Shown here: positions 25,531 through 33,253 of the stretch, in pieces | Layout of the letters: each line of letters starts with the position of its first letter | Numbering within the stretch: the stretch's first letter is position 1 | DNA from: an uncultured Georgenia sp. | GTDB taxonomy: Bacteria; Actinomycetota; Actinomycetes; Actinomycetales; Actinomycetaceae | Length of the DNA stretch: 35,863 nt | Reading direction: 5' to 3' | Assembly (NCBI RefSeq): GCF_937958535.1 | Contig: NZ_CALGNQ010000122.1 | Location: 1-35,863, forward strand | Position numbers and translations under genes: made by a program | Notes under the pieces: model-generated | What the model saw: the letters and a program-made list of their open reading frames with translations, nothing else | Database searches by the model: none | Told to the model about the DNA's origin: nothing

Positions 25531-26627
25531 TAGGGGTTCCTCACTGTCAGTCGATCGGCTGGAAGCGTCCCGGGGGCACCGCCTGCCGGCCGGTCCCCGC
25601 CCAGGGCCAGGGTACCGAGGGTGAGCACGAGCACGACGATCAGGGCCACGCCCACGCCGACGGCGGTGAGCCAACGCCGGTCCGTGGCGAGCTCGGCCAG
25701 GGTGGGCAACCTCCAGCGTCCCGGTGCGCGACGGCGCACCGCCCGACGCGCGGCCCGTGCCGGTGGCGGCGACCCGACGGACGCGGCTGCGGGCCGTGGC
25801 GGCGCTGCTGCGTCGTGCACGACCCGCTCCATCCGCTCGGCGACGTCGGCGGCGGTGGCCGGCCGGTCGGCCGGGTCCTTGGCGAGCATCGCGGTGACGA
25901 GGTCGCGCACGGCCGCGGGGACGGCGTCGGGGAGCGGCGGCAGCGGGGTGTCGACATGCGCCATGGCGATGTCGACCTGGGTCCGCCCCGTGAAGGGGCG
26001 GCGCCCGACGAGCGCCTCGTAGGCGACCACACCCAGGGCGTAGATGTCGCAGGCGGGCGACGCCGGGCGGCCCAGGGCGAGCTCGGGCGCCAGGTACTGG
26101 GCGGTGCCCATGACCATGCCGGCCGCGGTGAGCGCGGGCTGGCCGGTGCCCAGCGAGACGCCGAAGTCGGTGAGCTTGACCGTGCCGTCGGGGGTGATGA
26201 GCACGTTGGAGGGCTTGACGTCCCGGTGGACGACCCCGGCCTCGTGCACGGCGTGCAGCCCGCGCGCGCACTGCGCGAGGAGCGGCAGCAGCCGGTGCGC
26301 GGGCACGGTTCCCTCACGGCCCAGCAGCCGCGACAGCGGCTCGCCCGGCACGTACTCCAGGACGAGGAAGCCGGTGCCGTCCCGCTCGCCGTGGTCGAGG
26401 ACGACGGCGACGTTCGGGTGGATCACCCGGCTCGCGTTGCGCGCCTCGGCCCGCAGCCGGGCCAGCGACGCAGTGTCGCCGACGAGGTCGGGCCGCAGCA
26501 CCTTGGCGGCCACCGTGCGGTCGAGCTGTCGGTCGTGGGCGCGCCACACCTCACCCATCCCCCCGACGGCGATGCGGGAGATGAGCTCGTAACGCTCCCG
26601 CAGGACGTGTCCGGCCGCGACCGCCAT
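25530..26627 (-). CDS. pknA: Ser/Thr protein kinase PknA
   Basis: PknA is the partner kinase of PknB in growth and division control. The 365-aa product has the glycine loop VGGMGEVW (21-28), K42, HRD 134-136, DFG 154-156 and MGTAQYLAPE (173-182), then a Pro/Arg linker and a TM helix about 318-341 with only a short extracellular tail and no sensor domain. The activation loop reads LTAAG (166-170): T167 is present, but the position corresponding to the second threonine of mycobacterial PknA is Ala169. AGGAG precedes the ATG; pbpA ends 2 bp upstream. Confidence 0.93.
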   Translation of the reverse strand: MAVAAGHVLRERYELISRIAVGGMGEVWRAHDRQLDRTVAAKVLRPDLVGDTASLARLRAEARNASRVIHPNVAVVLDHGERDGTGFLVLEYVPGEPLSRLLGREGTVPAHRLLPLLAQCARGLHAVHEAGVVHRDVKPSNVLITPDGTVKLTDFGVSLGTGQPALTAAGMVMGTAQYLAPELALGRPASPACDIYALGVVAYEALVGRRPFTGRTQVDIAMAHVDTPLPPLPDAVPAAVRDLVTAMLAKDPADRPATAADVAERMERVVHDAAAPPRPAAASVGSPPPARAARRAVRRRAPGRWRLPTLAELATDRRWLTAVGVGVALIVVLVLTLGTLALGGDRPAGGAPGTLPADRLTVRNP

Positions 26628-26629
26628 AC

Positions 26630-28087
26630 CTACTCCTGGAGCAGCGCGGCGAGGACCTCGCGCGCGATCGGGGCCGCCGTCGTGCCGCCGGAGGCGACGT
26701 CGCCCTCGACGCCGCCGTGCTCGACGACGACGGCGACAGCCACCCGCGGGTCGTCCGCCGGGGCGAAGGAGGTGAACCAGGCGTGCGGCGGGGCGTCGGT
26801 GCCGGACTGCGCGGTGCCGGTCTTGCCGGCCACCGCGATACCCGGCAGCTGGGCGTGGCGGCCGGTGCCGTTCTCCACCACGCTCGTCATGAGGTCGGTG
26901 AGCACCTCGGCAGTGCGCGGGGAGATGGACCGGCGCAGCTCGGTCGGCTCGGTGGTCGCCACCACCTCGAGGTCGGCGTTGCGCTCGGTGGCCACGAGGT
27001 AGGGCTGCATCTGGCGCCCGCCGTTGGCGATCGCCTGGGAGACCATCGCCATCTGCAGCGGGGTGACCCGGACGTCGAACTGGCCGATGGACGACATCGC
27101 GGTCTGGGCGGCGTCCATCCCTTCCGGGAAGCGGGACGGGGTGACGCGCAGCGGGATGGCCAGCTCCTGCCCGAAGCCGAAGGCCTCGGCCTGCTCGCGC
27201 AGGACGTCCTCACCCAGGTCCATGCCGAGCTGGGCGAAGGTGGTGTTGCAGGACTGCTCCATGGTGTAGCGGAAGGGGGCGGTGTCGTTGCCGGTGCACT
27301 GGATACCGCCCGGGTTGCCGACCACCCGGTTGGACAGCGGCAGCTGGAGCTGGGCGGGGGAGGGCACCGGGTCGTCGGCCTCCAGGCCGAGCTCCTCGAT
27401 CGCGGCCGCGGCGACGACCACCTTGAAGGAGGACCCCGGGGCGTACAGGTCCCCGGCGATCGCGCGGTTGACCAGCGGGTCGGCGGGGTCGGCGAGCAGG
27501 GCGTCGTAGGCCTCACCGGCCGCGGTGCCGGAGTGCACGGCGAGGGTGTTGGGGTCGAAGCTCGGCTTGGACACCATGGCGAGGATGGCACCGGTGCGCG
27601 TGTCGAGGGCGACGACGGCGCCGCGGGCGTCCCCGAGGGCGTCCCACGCGGCTCGCTGGGCGTCGGGGTCGATGGTGAGCTCGACCGAGCCGCCCTGCGG
27701 CTGCCTCCCGGTCACGAGGTCCTGGAGGCGCTGGACGACGAGGGAGTCCGCCGTCCCACCGAGCACGTCGTTGGCGGCCTGCTCCATCCCCGTCATCGAG
27801 CTGAGCGCCGCCGCGAAGTACCCGGTGACGTGGGCGTAGAGCTCCGGCTCGGCGTAGCTGCGCTGGTAGCCGTAGGGGCTGTCGACGGGGGCGGAGGACG
27901 CGATCGCCTCCCCGGCGACGATGATCGGGCCGCGGTCCTGCCCGTACTCCCGGTAGATCGTGCGGACGTTGCGGCCGTCGGCGTTGAGCGAGGGCGCCTG
28001 GAAGAACTGGACCGACGTGGCGGCGACCATGAGCGCGAGGAACATCAGCGCGACGATCGTGGCGAGGTGGCGCACCGGGGTGTTCAC
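26630..28087 (-). CDS. pbpA: Penicillin-binding protein PbpA (class B transpeptidase)
   Basis: This monofunctional peptidoglycan transpeptidase is membrane-anchored by one TM helix (about 8-28). The 485-aa product contains all three active-site motifs: SSFK (219-222, nucleophile Ser219), SCN (279-281) and KTG (422-424). The N-terminal dimerisation part lies in about 30-135. It pairs with RodA from the next gene upstream to make and crosslink septal or elongation glycan. The GTG 28087 start overlaps the rodA stop by 4 nt (GTGA). In mycobacteria PbpA is a PknB substrate. Confidence 0.95.
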   Translation of the reverse strand: MNTPVRHLATIVALMFLALMVAATSVQFFQAPSLNADGRNVRTIYREYGQDRGPIIVAGEAIASSAPVDSPYGYQRSYAEPELYAHVTGYFAAALSSMTGMEQAANDVLGGTADSLVVQRLQDLVTGRQPQGGSVELTIDPDAQRAAWDALGDARGAVVALDTRTGAILAMVSKPSFDPNTLAVHSGTAAGEAYDALLADPADPLVNRAIAGDLYAPGSSFKVVVAAAAIEELGLEADDPVPSPAQLQLPLSNRVVGNPGGIQCTGNDTAPFRYTMEQSCNTTFAQLGMDLGEDVLREQAEAFGFGQELAIPLRVTPSRFPEGMDAAQTAMSSIGQFDVRVTPLQMAMVSQAIANGGRQMQPYLVATERNADLEVVATTEPTELRRSISPRTAEVLTDLMTSVVENGTGRHAQLPGIAVAGKTGTAQSGTDAPPHAWFTSFAPADDPRVAVAVVVEHGGVEGDVASGGTTAAPIAREVLAALLQE

Positions 28088-29517
28088 GGCAGCCTCACCA
28101 CCTCGGTGGGGTTGGCGTCGTCACCGGCGGGGCGGAGGCTCACCGCGTCGGCGCCCTCGGTCGGGGCGATGGGCCCGATCGGCAGGTCGCCGGTCATCGC
28201 GGCCGGGCGGCGGGCGGCGTCGGAGATGCGCAGCAGGAGGGCGACGATCATCCAGTTGACGACGAGCGAGGAGCCGCCCTGGGCGAGGAACGGCATCGTC
28301 AGCCCGGTGAGGGGGATGAGCCGGGTGACGCCGCCGACGACGACGAAGCACTGGAAGGCGACGACGAAGGACAGGCCCGAGGCGAGCAGCGTGCCGAACC
28401 CGTCGCGCACACCGATCGCGGCCCGCATGCCGCGCTGCACCAGGACGAGGTACATGAGGAGGATGGCGAGCAGGCCGGTGAGGCCGAGCTCCTCCCCGAG
28501 CGAGGCGATGATGAAGTCGGAGTTGGCGTAGGGGACGATGTCCGGTCGGCCCTGCCCCCAGCCGGTCCCCATGAGCCCGCCCGAGGCGAGCCCGAAGAGG
28601 CCCTGGACCACCTGGTAGGAGCCGGCTGCGCGCGAGTACACCTCGGGGTCGAGCGCGTTGAGCCACACGTCGAAGCGGGCGGCGACGTGCCCGAAGGCGC
28701 TCGCGGCCAGCGCGGCCCCACCCCCGAAGAGCAGCAGCCCGATGAGGATCCAGCTGAGCCGCTCGGTCGCGACGTAGAGCATGGCGACGAAGAGTGCGAA
28801 GAACAGCAGCGCGGTGCCCAGGTCGCGCTGGAAGACCAGGACGAGCAGTGCGACACCCCAGGCGAGCAGGATCGGACCCAGGTCGCGGATCCGGGGCAGC
28901 TGCAGGCCCAGGAGCTTCGGGCCGGCCAGCGCCAGGGTGTCGCGGTTGGTCACGAGGTAGCCGGCGAAGAACACCGCGAGCAGCACCTTGGCCAGCTCGG
29001 CGGGCTGGAAGGAGAGCGGGCCGAGGGTGATCCAGATGCGGGCGCCGTTGATCTCCTGGCCGAGCACCGGCATGAGCGGCAGGAGCAGCATGGCCAGGCC
29101 CCCGACCATCGACAGGTAGGTGTAGCGCCGCAGCCGCCGGTGGTCGCGCAGGGCGATGACGACGGCGACGGCGGCGGCCATCCCGAGCATCGTCCACAGC
29201 ACCTGGCGGGAGGCGAAGGCCGTCTCCTCGGCGTGGTCGATGCGGTGGATCATCGCCAGGCCCAGCCCGTTGAGGGCGACGGCGATGGGCAGGATGACGG
29301 GGTCGGCGTACGGCGCGCGCCAGCGCAGCACGACGTGCACGCCGAGCGCGAGGACGACGAGCACGCCGAGCTGGGAGACCATGCCGCTGGGTGGGGAGCC
29401 CGTCGTCGCCAGCCCGACCTGGAGGTAGGCGTACAGGCCGATGGCGAGGGCCAGGACCATCAGCCCGAGCTCCACCCAGCGTGCGGGGCGGCCGGCCTGC
29501 GGGTCGATGATGGCCAT
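28084..29517 (-). CDS. rodA: RodA/FtsW family peptidoglycan glycosyltransferase
   Basis: This SEDS polymerase extends glycan strands from lipid II and works with the PbpA encoded next to it. The 477-aa product has many predicted TM helices, with the conserved NGARIWITLGPLSFQPAELAK segment, FQRDLGTALLFFALF, the extracellular loop after it, SLGEELGL and the final LPFLAQGGSS-like MPFLAQGGSS signature. ATG 29517 overlaps the pstP stop by one base. The Ala/Pro-rich C-terminal tail is cytoplasmic. Confidence 0.95.
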   Translation of the reverse strand: MAIIDPQAGRPARWVELGLMVLALAIGLYAYLQVGLATTGSPPSGMVSQLGVLVVLALGVHVVLRWRAPYADPVILPIAVALNGLGLAMIHRIDHAEETAFASRQVLWTMLGMAAAVAVVIALRDHRRLRRYTYLSMVGGLAMLLLPLMPVLGQEINGARIWITLGPLSFQPAELAKVLLAVFFAGYLVTNRDTLALAGPKLLGLQLPRIRDLGPILLAWGVALLVLVFQRDLGTALLFFALFVAMLYVATERLSWILIGLLLFGGGAALAASAFGHVAARFDVWLNALDPEVYSRAAGSYQVVQGLFGLASGGLMGTGWGQGRPDIVPYANSDFIIASLGEELGLTGLLAILLMYLVLVQRGMRAAIGVRDGFGTLLASGLSFVVAFQCFVVVGGVTRLIPLTGLTMPFLAQGGSSLVVNWMIVALLLRISDAARRPAAMTGDLPIGPIAPTEGADAVSLRPAGDDANPTEVVRLP

Positions 29518-30824
29518 CAGGCGCCGTCCGTCGTCGGCTCGGTGGTGGGTGACGCCGGTGGGGTGGTGGTCGGCGTCGGTGACGGTGTCGGTGACGGGCT
29601 GGGGGAAGGGTCCGGGCCACGAGCCTCGGAACGCAGCTCCCCGACCCGTGCCTCGGCCTGCTCGAGGGAGGCGACGGTGATCGTCGCCTCGAGGCGGTCG
29701 CGGACGTACCCGGGCAGCTCGTCGAGCCGCAGGTCGGTGCGGGTGTGGACGGTGGAGAGGGTGACCGGGCCGACCTCCTGGGGGATGCCCCGGTAGATGG
29801 CCACGACGTCGCCGTCCGGGGCGAGGTAGTACTGCGTCTGCGTCCAGCGGTAGCCGAGCCACCCCCCGACGCCGAGGACGGCGAGCAGGAGGAGGACGAG
29901 CAGCACGCCTCCGACGCGGCGGCGCCGGGCCGGCGGGTCGTGGTCCTCCTCGTCGGTCGGCGGCGGCGCGGGGGCGAGGGCGGCGGCCCGCCCGGCGGCG
30001 CTGTCGGTGCCGCGGGTGCCCCGGAGCCGGTCGGCGGCGGCCGCGGCGCCCACCACCTGCGGGGTGGTGGCCGGCACGACGTCGTCAGGCAGGTTGTCCC
30101 CGTCGAGGAAGTCGGCGATGACGCAGGTGACGTTGTCCGGTCCCCCGGCGCGCAGGGCGAGGTCGATGAGCTCCTCGGCGCAGCGGCCCGGGTCGGCCAC
30201 GCGCATGAGCGTGTCGGCGATGGTCTCGGCGCTGACCACTCCGGACAGGCCGTCCGAGCAGAGCAGCCAACGGTCCCCGGCACGGGCCTCGCGCACCGAC
30301 TCGTCGAGGATGACGTCGCCGTCGGTGTCGCCGAGGACCCGCAGCAGCACCGACCGCTGGGGGTGGCGCTCGGCCTGCTCGGCGCTCAGCCGACCGATGT
30401 CGACGAGGTGCTGGACGAAGGTGTGGTCCGTCGTCACCTGGATGAGGACGCCGTCGCGCAGCAGATAGGCGCGGGAGTCGCCGATGTGGACCATGGCGAC
30501 CTTGTTCTCCGAGCGCAGCACCGCGATGCACGTGGTGCCCAGGCCGGCGAGCTCGGGGTCGGCCTCGGCCCGCTCCTCCAGGTCGGCGTGCGCGGCGGTC
30601 ACCGCCTCGCGCAGGCTGGGGAGCAGGTCGTCCGCGGCGGGCTGCTCCTCGTCAAGATGGACGAGGTGGGCGACGGCCACGGAGGAGGCGATGTCGCCGC
30701 CGGCGGGGCCGCCCATGCCATCGGCGAGCACGAGGAGGTGGGGTCCGGCGTACCCGGAGTCCTGGTTGCTCGACCGGACGAGACCGACGTCGGAGCGGGC
30801 GGCGAAGTTGACGATCAGGGACAT
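29517..30824 (-). CDS. pstP: PP2C-family Ser/Thr protein phosphatase PstP
   Basis: PstP is the phosphatase that reverses PknA/PknB phosphorylation; it needs Mn or Mg. The 435-aa product has a PPM catalytic domain (about 1-240) with the metal-binding residues in NQDSG (D22), LADGMGG (D35), HIGDSRAYLLRDG and GPDNVTC. Then come a Pro/Ala linker, a TM helix (about 300-320) and an extracellular domain ending in a Pro/Thr repeat tail (SPSPSPTPSPTPT). Only one gene of this type is visible, as expected. The start is 7 bp after fhaB. Confidence 0.94.
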   Translation of the reverse strand: MSLIVNFAARSDVGLVRSSNQDSGYAGPHLLVLADGMGGPAGGDIASSVAVAHLVHLDEEQPAADDLLPSLREAVTAAHADLEERAEADPELAGLGTTCIAVLRSENKVAMVHIGDSRAYLLRDGVLIQVTTDHTFVQHLVDIGRLSAEQAERHPQRSVLLRVLGDTDGDVILDESVREARAGDRWLLCSDGLSGVVSAETIADTLMRVADPGRCAEELIDLALRAGGPDNVTCVIADFLDGDNLPDDVVPATTPQVVGAAAAADRLRGTRGTDSAAGRAAALAPAPPPTDEEDHDPPARRRRVGGVLLVLLLLAVLGVGGWLGYRWTQTQYYLAPDGDVVAIYRGIPQEVGPVTLSTVHTRTDLRLDELPGYVRDRLEATITVASLEQAEARVGELRSEARGPDPSPSPSPTPSPTPTTTPPASPTTEPTTDGA

Positions 30825-30831
30825 GGGCGGC

Positions 30832-31308
30832 TCAGCGCTGCAGCTCGATGACGGTCTGGCCCACGCGGACCGGGGTGCCGGGGGCGACCTGCGTGGGCTG
30901 GGTCAGGCGCCGGTCCCCGATATAGGTGCCGTTGGTCGAGCCCAGGTCCTCGACCCACCACGCGCCGTCCTGCGGGAAGAAGCGGGCGTGCCGGCCGGAG
31001 GCGTAGTCGTCCTCCAGCACGAGGGTGGCCGACGGCGAGCGGCCGACGATGACGGCGGAGGGGCCGAGCGGCAGCGTGGTGCCGGTCAGCGGACCCTGCG
31101 TGACGACGAGCCGAGTGGGGGCCTTGCGGCTGGGGCGGTGCTGGACCTGGGCGGCGGGGCGGCGCGCGGACCGCTCGCGGCGGGGCCGGCGGCGGACGAT
31201 CCTGGTGCCGAAGATGTCCCGGCGCAGCACGTTGAGCGCCGCCAGGACGAAGATCCACAGCAGCAGGAGGTAGCTCAGCCGGAGGAGGGTGACGGCCAGC
31301 TCGGTCAT
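30832..31308 (-). CDS. fhaB: FHA-domain membrane protein FhaB (FipA-like)
   Basis: The 158-aa product has an N-terminal TM helix (about 8-26, RLSYLLLLWIFVLAAL), a basic linker (about 28-60) and a C-terminal FHA domain (about 75-155) with the phosphothreonine-binding residues in VGRSPSA, SGRHARF and LGSTNGTYIG. FHA domains bind phosphothreonine made by PknA or PknB; FhaB in mycobacteria links FtsZ to FtsQ. It is 7 bp after fhaA and 7 bp before pstP. Confidence 0.93.
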   Translation of the reverse strand: MTELAVTLLRLSYLLLLWIFVLAALNVLRRDIFGTRIVRRRPRRERSARRPAAQVQHRPSRKAPTRLVVTQGPLTGTTLPLGPSAVIVGRSPSATLVLEDDYASGRHARFFPQDGAWWVEDLGSTNGTYIGDRRLTQPTQVAPGTPVRVGQTVIELQR

Positions 31309-31315
31309 CGGCCGC

Positions 31316-32020
31316 TCACCCGCCCGCCGCGTCGTCGGCGTTCCAGAACAGGATCCGGGTGCGGCCGATGGTGATGGTGTTGCCGTCGAGCAGGGTGGCG
31401 GCCTGGACGCGGTGGCCCTCGACGTAGGTGCCGTTGGTGGAGCCGAGGTCCGTCGCCACCGTCCCGTTCGGAGTGACGCGCAGCTCGAGATGGCGGCGGG
31501 AGACGCCGGAGTCCTCCACGACGATGTCCGCCTCGGTGCCGCGGCCGATGACGGTGACCGGGCCGGTGAGGAGGTAGCGCTGGCCGTCGATGTCGATCAT
31601 CGGGTGGCGGGCGGAGGTGGCGGCCGAGGTTGCCGGGGCGGCGCTGCCGCGGCGGGTGGCGGAGTCGACGTCGAGCCGGCCGGTGGCGATGGACTCGTCG
31701 GTCTCGAACCGGACGACGACCGGGCCGACGAAGGCGTAGTGCTGGCTCTCGGCGTGCTCGGTGGCCGCCGCGACCATCTCCTCCGCCAGCGCGTCGGCGC
31801 CCCAGGACGTCACGCGCTCGTGGTCGGAGGGGCTGAGCCGCACGGTGAACTCGTTGGGCACGACGGTGCGGCCGCGGGAGACCGCGGCGGCGCGGTCGTC
31901 CATGGCGCGGCGGATCGCGCTGGCGATCTCCACCGGCTTGACCTCACTGCGGAACGCCTTGGCGAAGACGTTGTTGACCGCGTTCTCGACCTTCTTCTCG
32001 AAGCGTTCGAGCGCTCCCAT
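31316..32020 (-). CDS. fhaA: FHA-domain protein FhaA with DUF3662
   Basis: FhaA is a cytoplasmic adaptor that in mycobacteria binds phosphorylated MviN/MurJ and regulates peptidoglycan synthesis. The 234-aa product has an N-terminal DUF3662 domain (about 1-115, beginning MGALERFEKKVENAVNNVF), a linker, and a C-terminal FHA domain (about 150-228) with VIGRGTEADI, SRRHLEL and LGSTNGTYVEG. GGGAGGAGG precedes ATG 32020. It is the first gene of the seven-gene operon. The linker is shorter than in M. tuberculosis FhaA. Confidence 0.93.
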   Translation of the reverse strand: MGALERFEKKVENAVNNVFAKAFRSEVKPVEIASAIRRAMDDRAAAVSRGRTVVPNEFTVRLSPSDHERVTSWGADALAEEMVAAATEHAESQHYAFVGPVVVRFETDESIATGRLDVDSATRRGSAAPATSAATSARHPMIDIDGQRYLLTGPVTVIGRGTEADIVVEDSGVSRRHLELRVTPNGTVATDLGSTNGTYVEGHRVQAATLLDGNTITIGRTRILFWNADDAAGG

Positions 32021-32047
32021 CGTGCACCTCCTCCCCACAGCCCCCCT

Positions 32048-32060
32048 GATCGTAACGATC
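32048..32060 (-). promoter_or_regulatory. Palindrome overlapping the predicted -10 of the fhaA operon
   Basis: GATCGT-A-ACGATC (32048-32060) has 6-bp perfect arms around one base. On the minus strand it contains TACGAT (32054-32049), a plausible -10 box 29 bp before the fhaA ATG; no strong -35 is seen. A repressor here would block the whole fhaA-to-pknB operon. Confidence 0.4.
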
Positions 32061-32167
32061 TTGCATCGTCGCCGACGCATCCGCGGCTCGCCCGGGCGCG
32101 GTGCGGGCCGCGTGTGACACCGCTCTCGATGCCGGCCCGGGCGTCGTCGTCCCGGTCCGACGCGTGC

Positions 32168-32173
32168 TAATCT
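32168..32173 (+). promoter_or_regulatory. Possible -10 box of tRNA-Leu
   Basis: TAATCT ends 23 bp before the mature tRNA-Leu and fits a -10 element. No good -35 is recognisable. The tRNA gene is divergent from fhaA. Confidence 0.4.
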
Positions 32174-32196
32174 CGTTCCCGCTGTACACACAGCAT

Positions 32197-32280
32197 GCGC
32201 GAGTGGCGGAATAGGCAGACGCGCACGGTTCAGGTCCGTGTGCCCGAGAGGGCGTGGGGGTTCAACTCCCCCCTCGCGCA
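32197..32280 (+). tRNA. tRNA-Leu (CAG anticodon)
   Basis: This is an 84-nt class II tRNA. Acceptor GCGCGAG pairs with CTCGCGC, and the anticodon stem CACGG/CCGTG encloses CAG at 32231-32233. A long variable arm (GCCCGAGAGGGC) is present, and the T-arm contains GGGGGTTCAACTCCCCC. The discriminator is A32280. It reads CTG, the main Leu codon in this genome. It is followed by a clear hairpin terminator. Confidence 0.97.
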
Positions 32281-32602
32281 CAGCAGGAGCGGCGGGACCC
32301 GCACGGGGCCCGCCGCTTCGTCGTCCCCGCCGCCGAGGTCGCCCGGGGAAGCCTTGGCGGCCAGGTCACGAGCCCGATGCCGAGGAGCTCGCGCCACCGG
32401 TGGCGTGGCACGGCGAGCTCGACGTCCGTGCGACACGACATCCCGGTGAGCGGTCAACCCGACTCGCCTGGTGAAACGTGTCCCGCCGGCCCTCAGCTCC
32501 TGTCATCATCTGCCGATATCCATTGATGACGCGGATCCGGGGGGTGACGCGCCAGAACGACCACGTCGGTGGGGGGACCGACACCGCCGTCCGGAGAGCA
32601 CG
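32281..32602. other. Non-coding gap after tRNA-Leu
   Basis: Apart from the terminator at 32288-32317 I see no gene. Frames entering from the tRNA are its own translation and are not real. A short inverted repeat, GTCATCA (32502-32508) with TGATGAC (32524-32530), lies about 75 bp before the next start codon and could be a regulatory site; nothing else stands out. Confidence 0.5.
32288..32317 (+). terminator. Terminator after tRNA-Leu
   Basis: AGCGGCGGG (32288-32296) pairs with CCCGCCGCT (32309-32317), with an inner CCC/GGG extension, making a stable hairpin 8 bp beyond the tRNA, followed by a pyrimidine-rich TCGTCGTCC. Confidence 0.7.
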
Positions 32603-32890
32603 ATGACGCACACCGACCACGCCCCCACCATCGCCGTCATGGAGCCGGAGGACGCGCCCCACGACACCACCGACGTCGCGGCCCGACCCGCCGCGGCTGC
32701 GGCGCCCGACCCCGCGCTCCTGGACAACGTCGCCCGGCACCTGCGACTCCACCCACAGGCCCAGGTCCACGACGACCGCGGCAGGCTGCGGAACCTCACC
32801 CGGCACGAGGCCGAGCAGATCGCCCACGTGGCGCTCCGTGCCGCCCGGGCCTGGCTGAAGGCGGCCGACGGCGCCGGCGACGCGCGCTGA
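32603..32890 (+). CDS. Hypothetical protein, unrecognised (95 aa)
   Basis: I do not recognise this protein. Residues 1-38 are acidic and Ala/Pro-rich, probably disordered. Residues 39-90 look helical: LLDNVARHLRLHPQAQVHDDRGRL is followed by LTRHEAEQIAHVALRAARAWL. There is no signal peptide, TM segment or Cys. ATG 32603 has GGAGAG 5 nt upstream, and amino-acid composition is protein-like, so translation is plausible. It is monocistronic or co-transcribed with the DUF1918 gene 114 bp on. Confidence 0.6.
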   Translation: MTHTDHAPTIAVMEPEDAPHDTTDVAARPAAAAAPDPALLDNVARHLRLHPQAQVHDDRGRLRNLTRHEAEQIAHVALRAARAWLKAADGAGDAR

Positions 32891-33004
32891 CACGACACCC
32901 GCTCGCTGGGCCCTTCACAGGCCGCACGTCCTGAGGCACCATGACCAGTGACGGCCGGCAGCCGAGGACGATACCGGCCCGAGAAGGTGACGGAGGTGAA
33001 TGCC

Positions 33005-33220
33005 ATGCCTGCGAAGCCCGGAGACCGGATCACCGTGTACTCCACCGTCGTCGGTGGGAAGGAACGGGACGGCGAGGTGGTCGCCGCGCGCGGACCGGAC
33101 GGGGGCCCGCCCTACCTCGTGCGGTGGGACGACACCGGTGCCGAGTCGCTCCTCTTCCCCGGGTCCGACACGGTGGTACGCAGCAGCGGCTCGACCGACC
33201 GCGTGGCCTCGGAGGCCTGA
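33005..33220 (+). CDS. DUF1918 domain protein
   Basis: This 71-aa protein matches the small actinobacterial DUF1918 family: PGDRITVYSTVVGGKERDGEV (5-25) then RGPDGGPPYLVRWDDTG (29-45) and LLFPGSDTVV, which form a small SH3-like beta barrel in the family. Function is unknown; some members are stress-induced. GGAGGTG precedes ATG 33005. Confidence 0.88.
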   Translation: MPAKPGDRITVYSTVVGGKERDGEVVAARGPDGGPPYLVRWDDTGAESLLFPGSDTVVRSSGSTDRVASEA

Positions 33221-33253
33221 GCGGTCCGAGGTCGGGTGGCTAGCATCGGCGGC

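Noticed and set aside
32195..32449. An open frame starting MREWRNRQTRTVQVRVP
   Set aside because: This is the translation of tRNA-Leu, a well-known artefact of gene callers.
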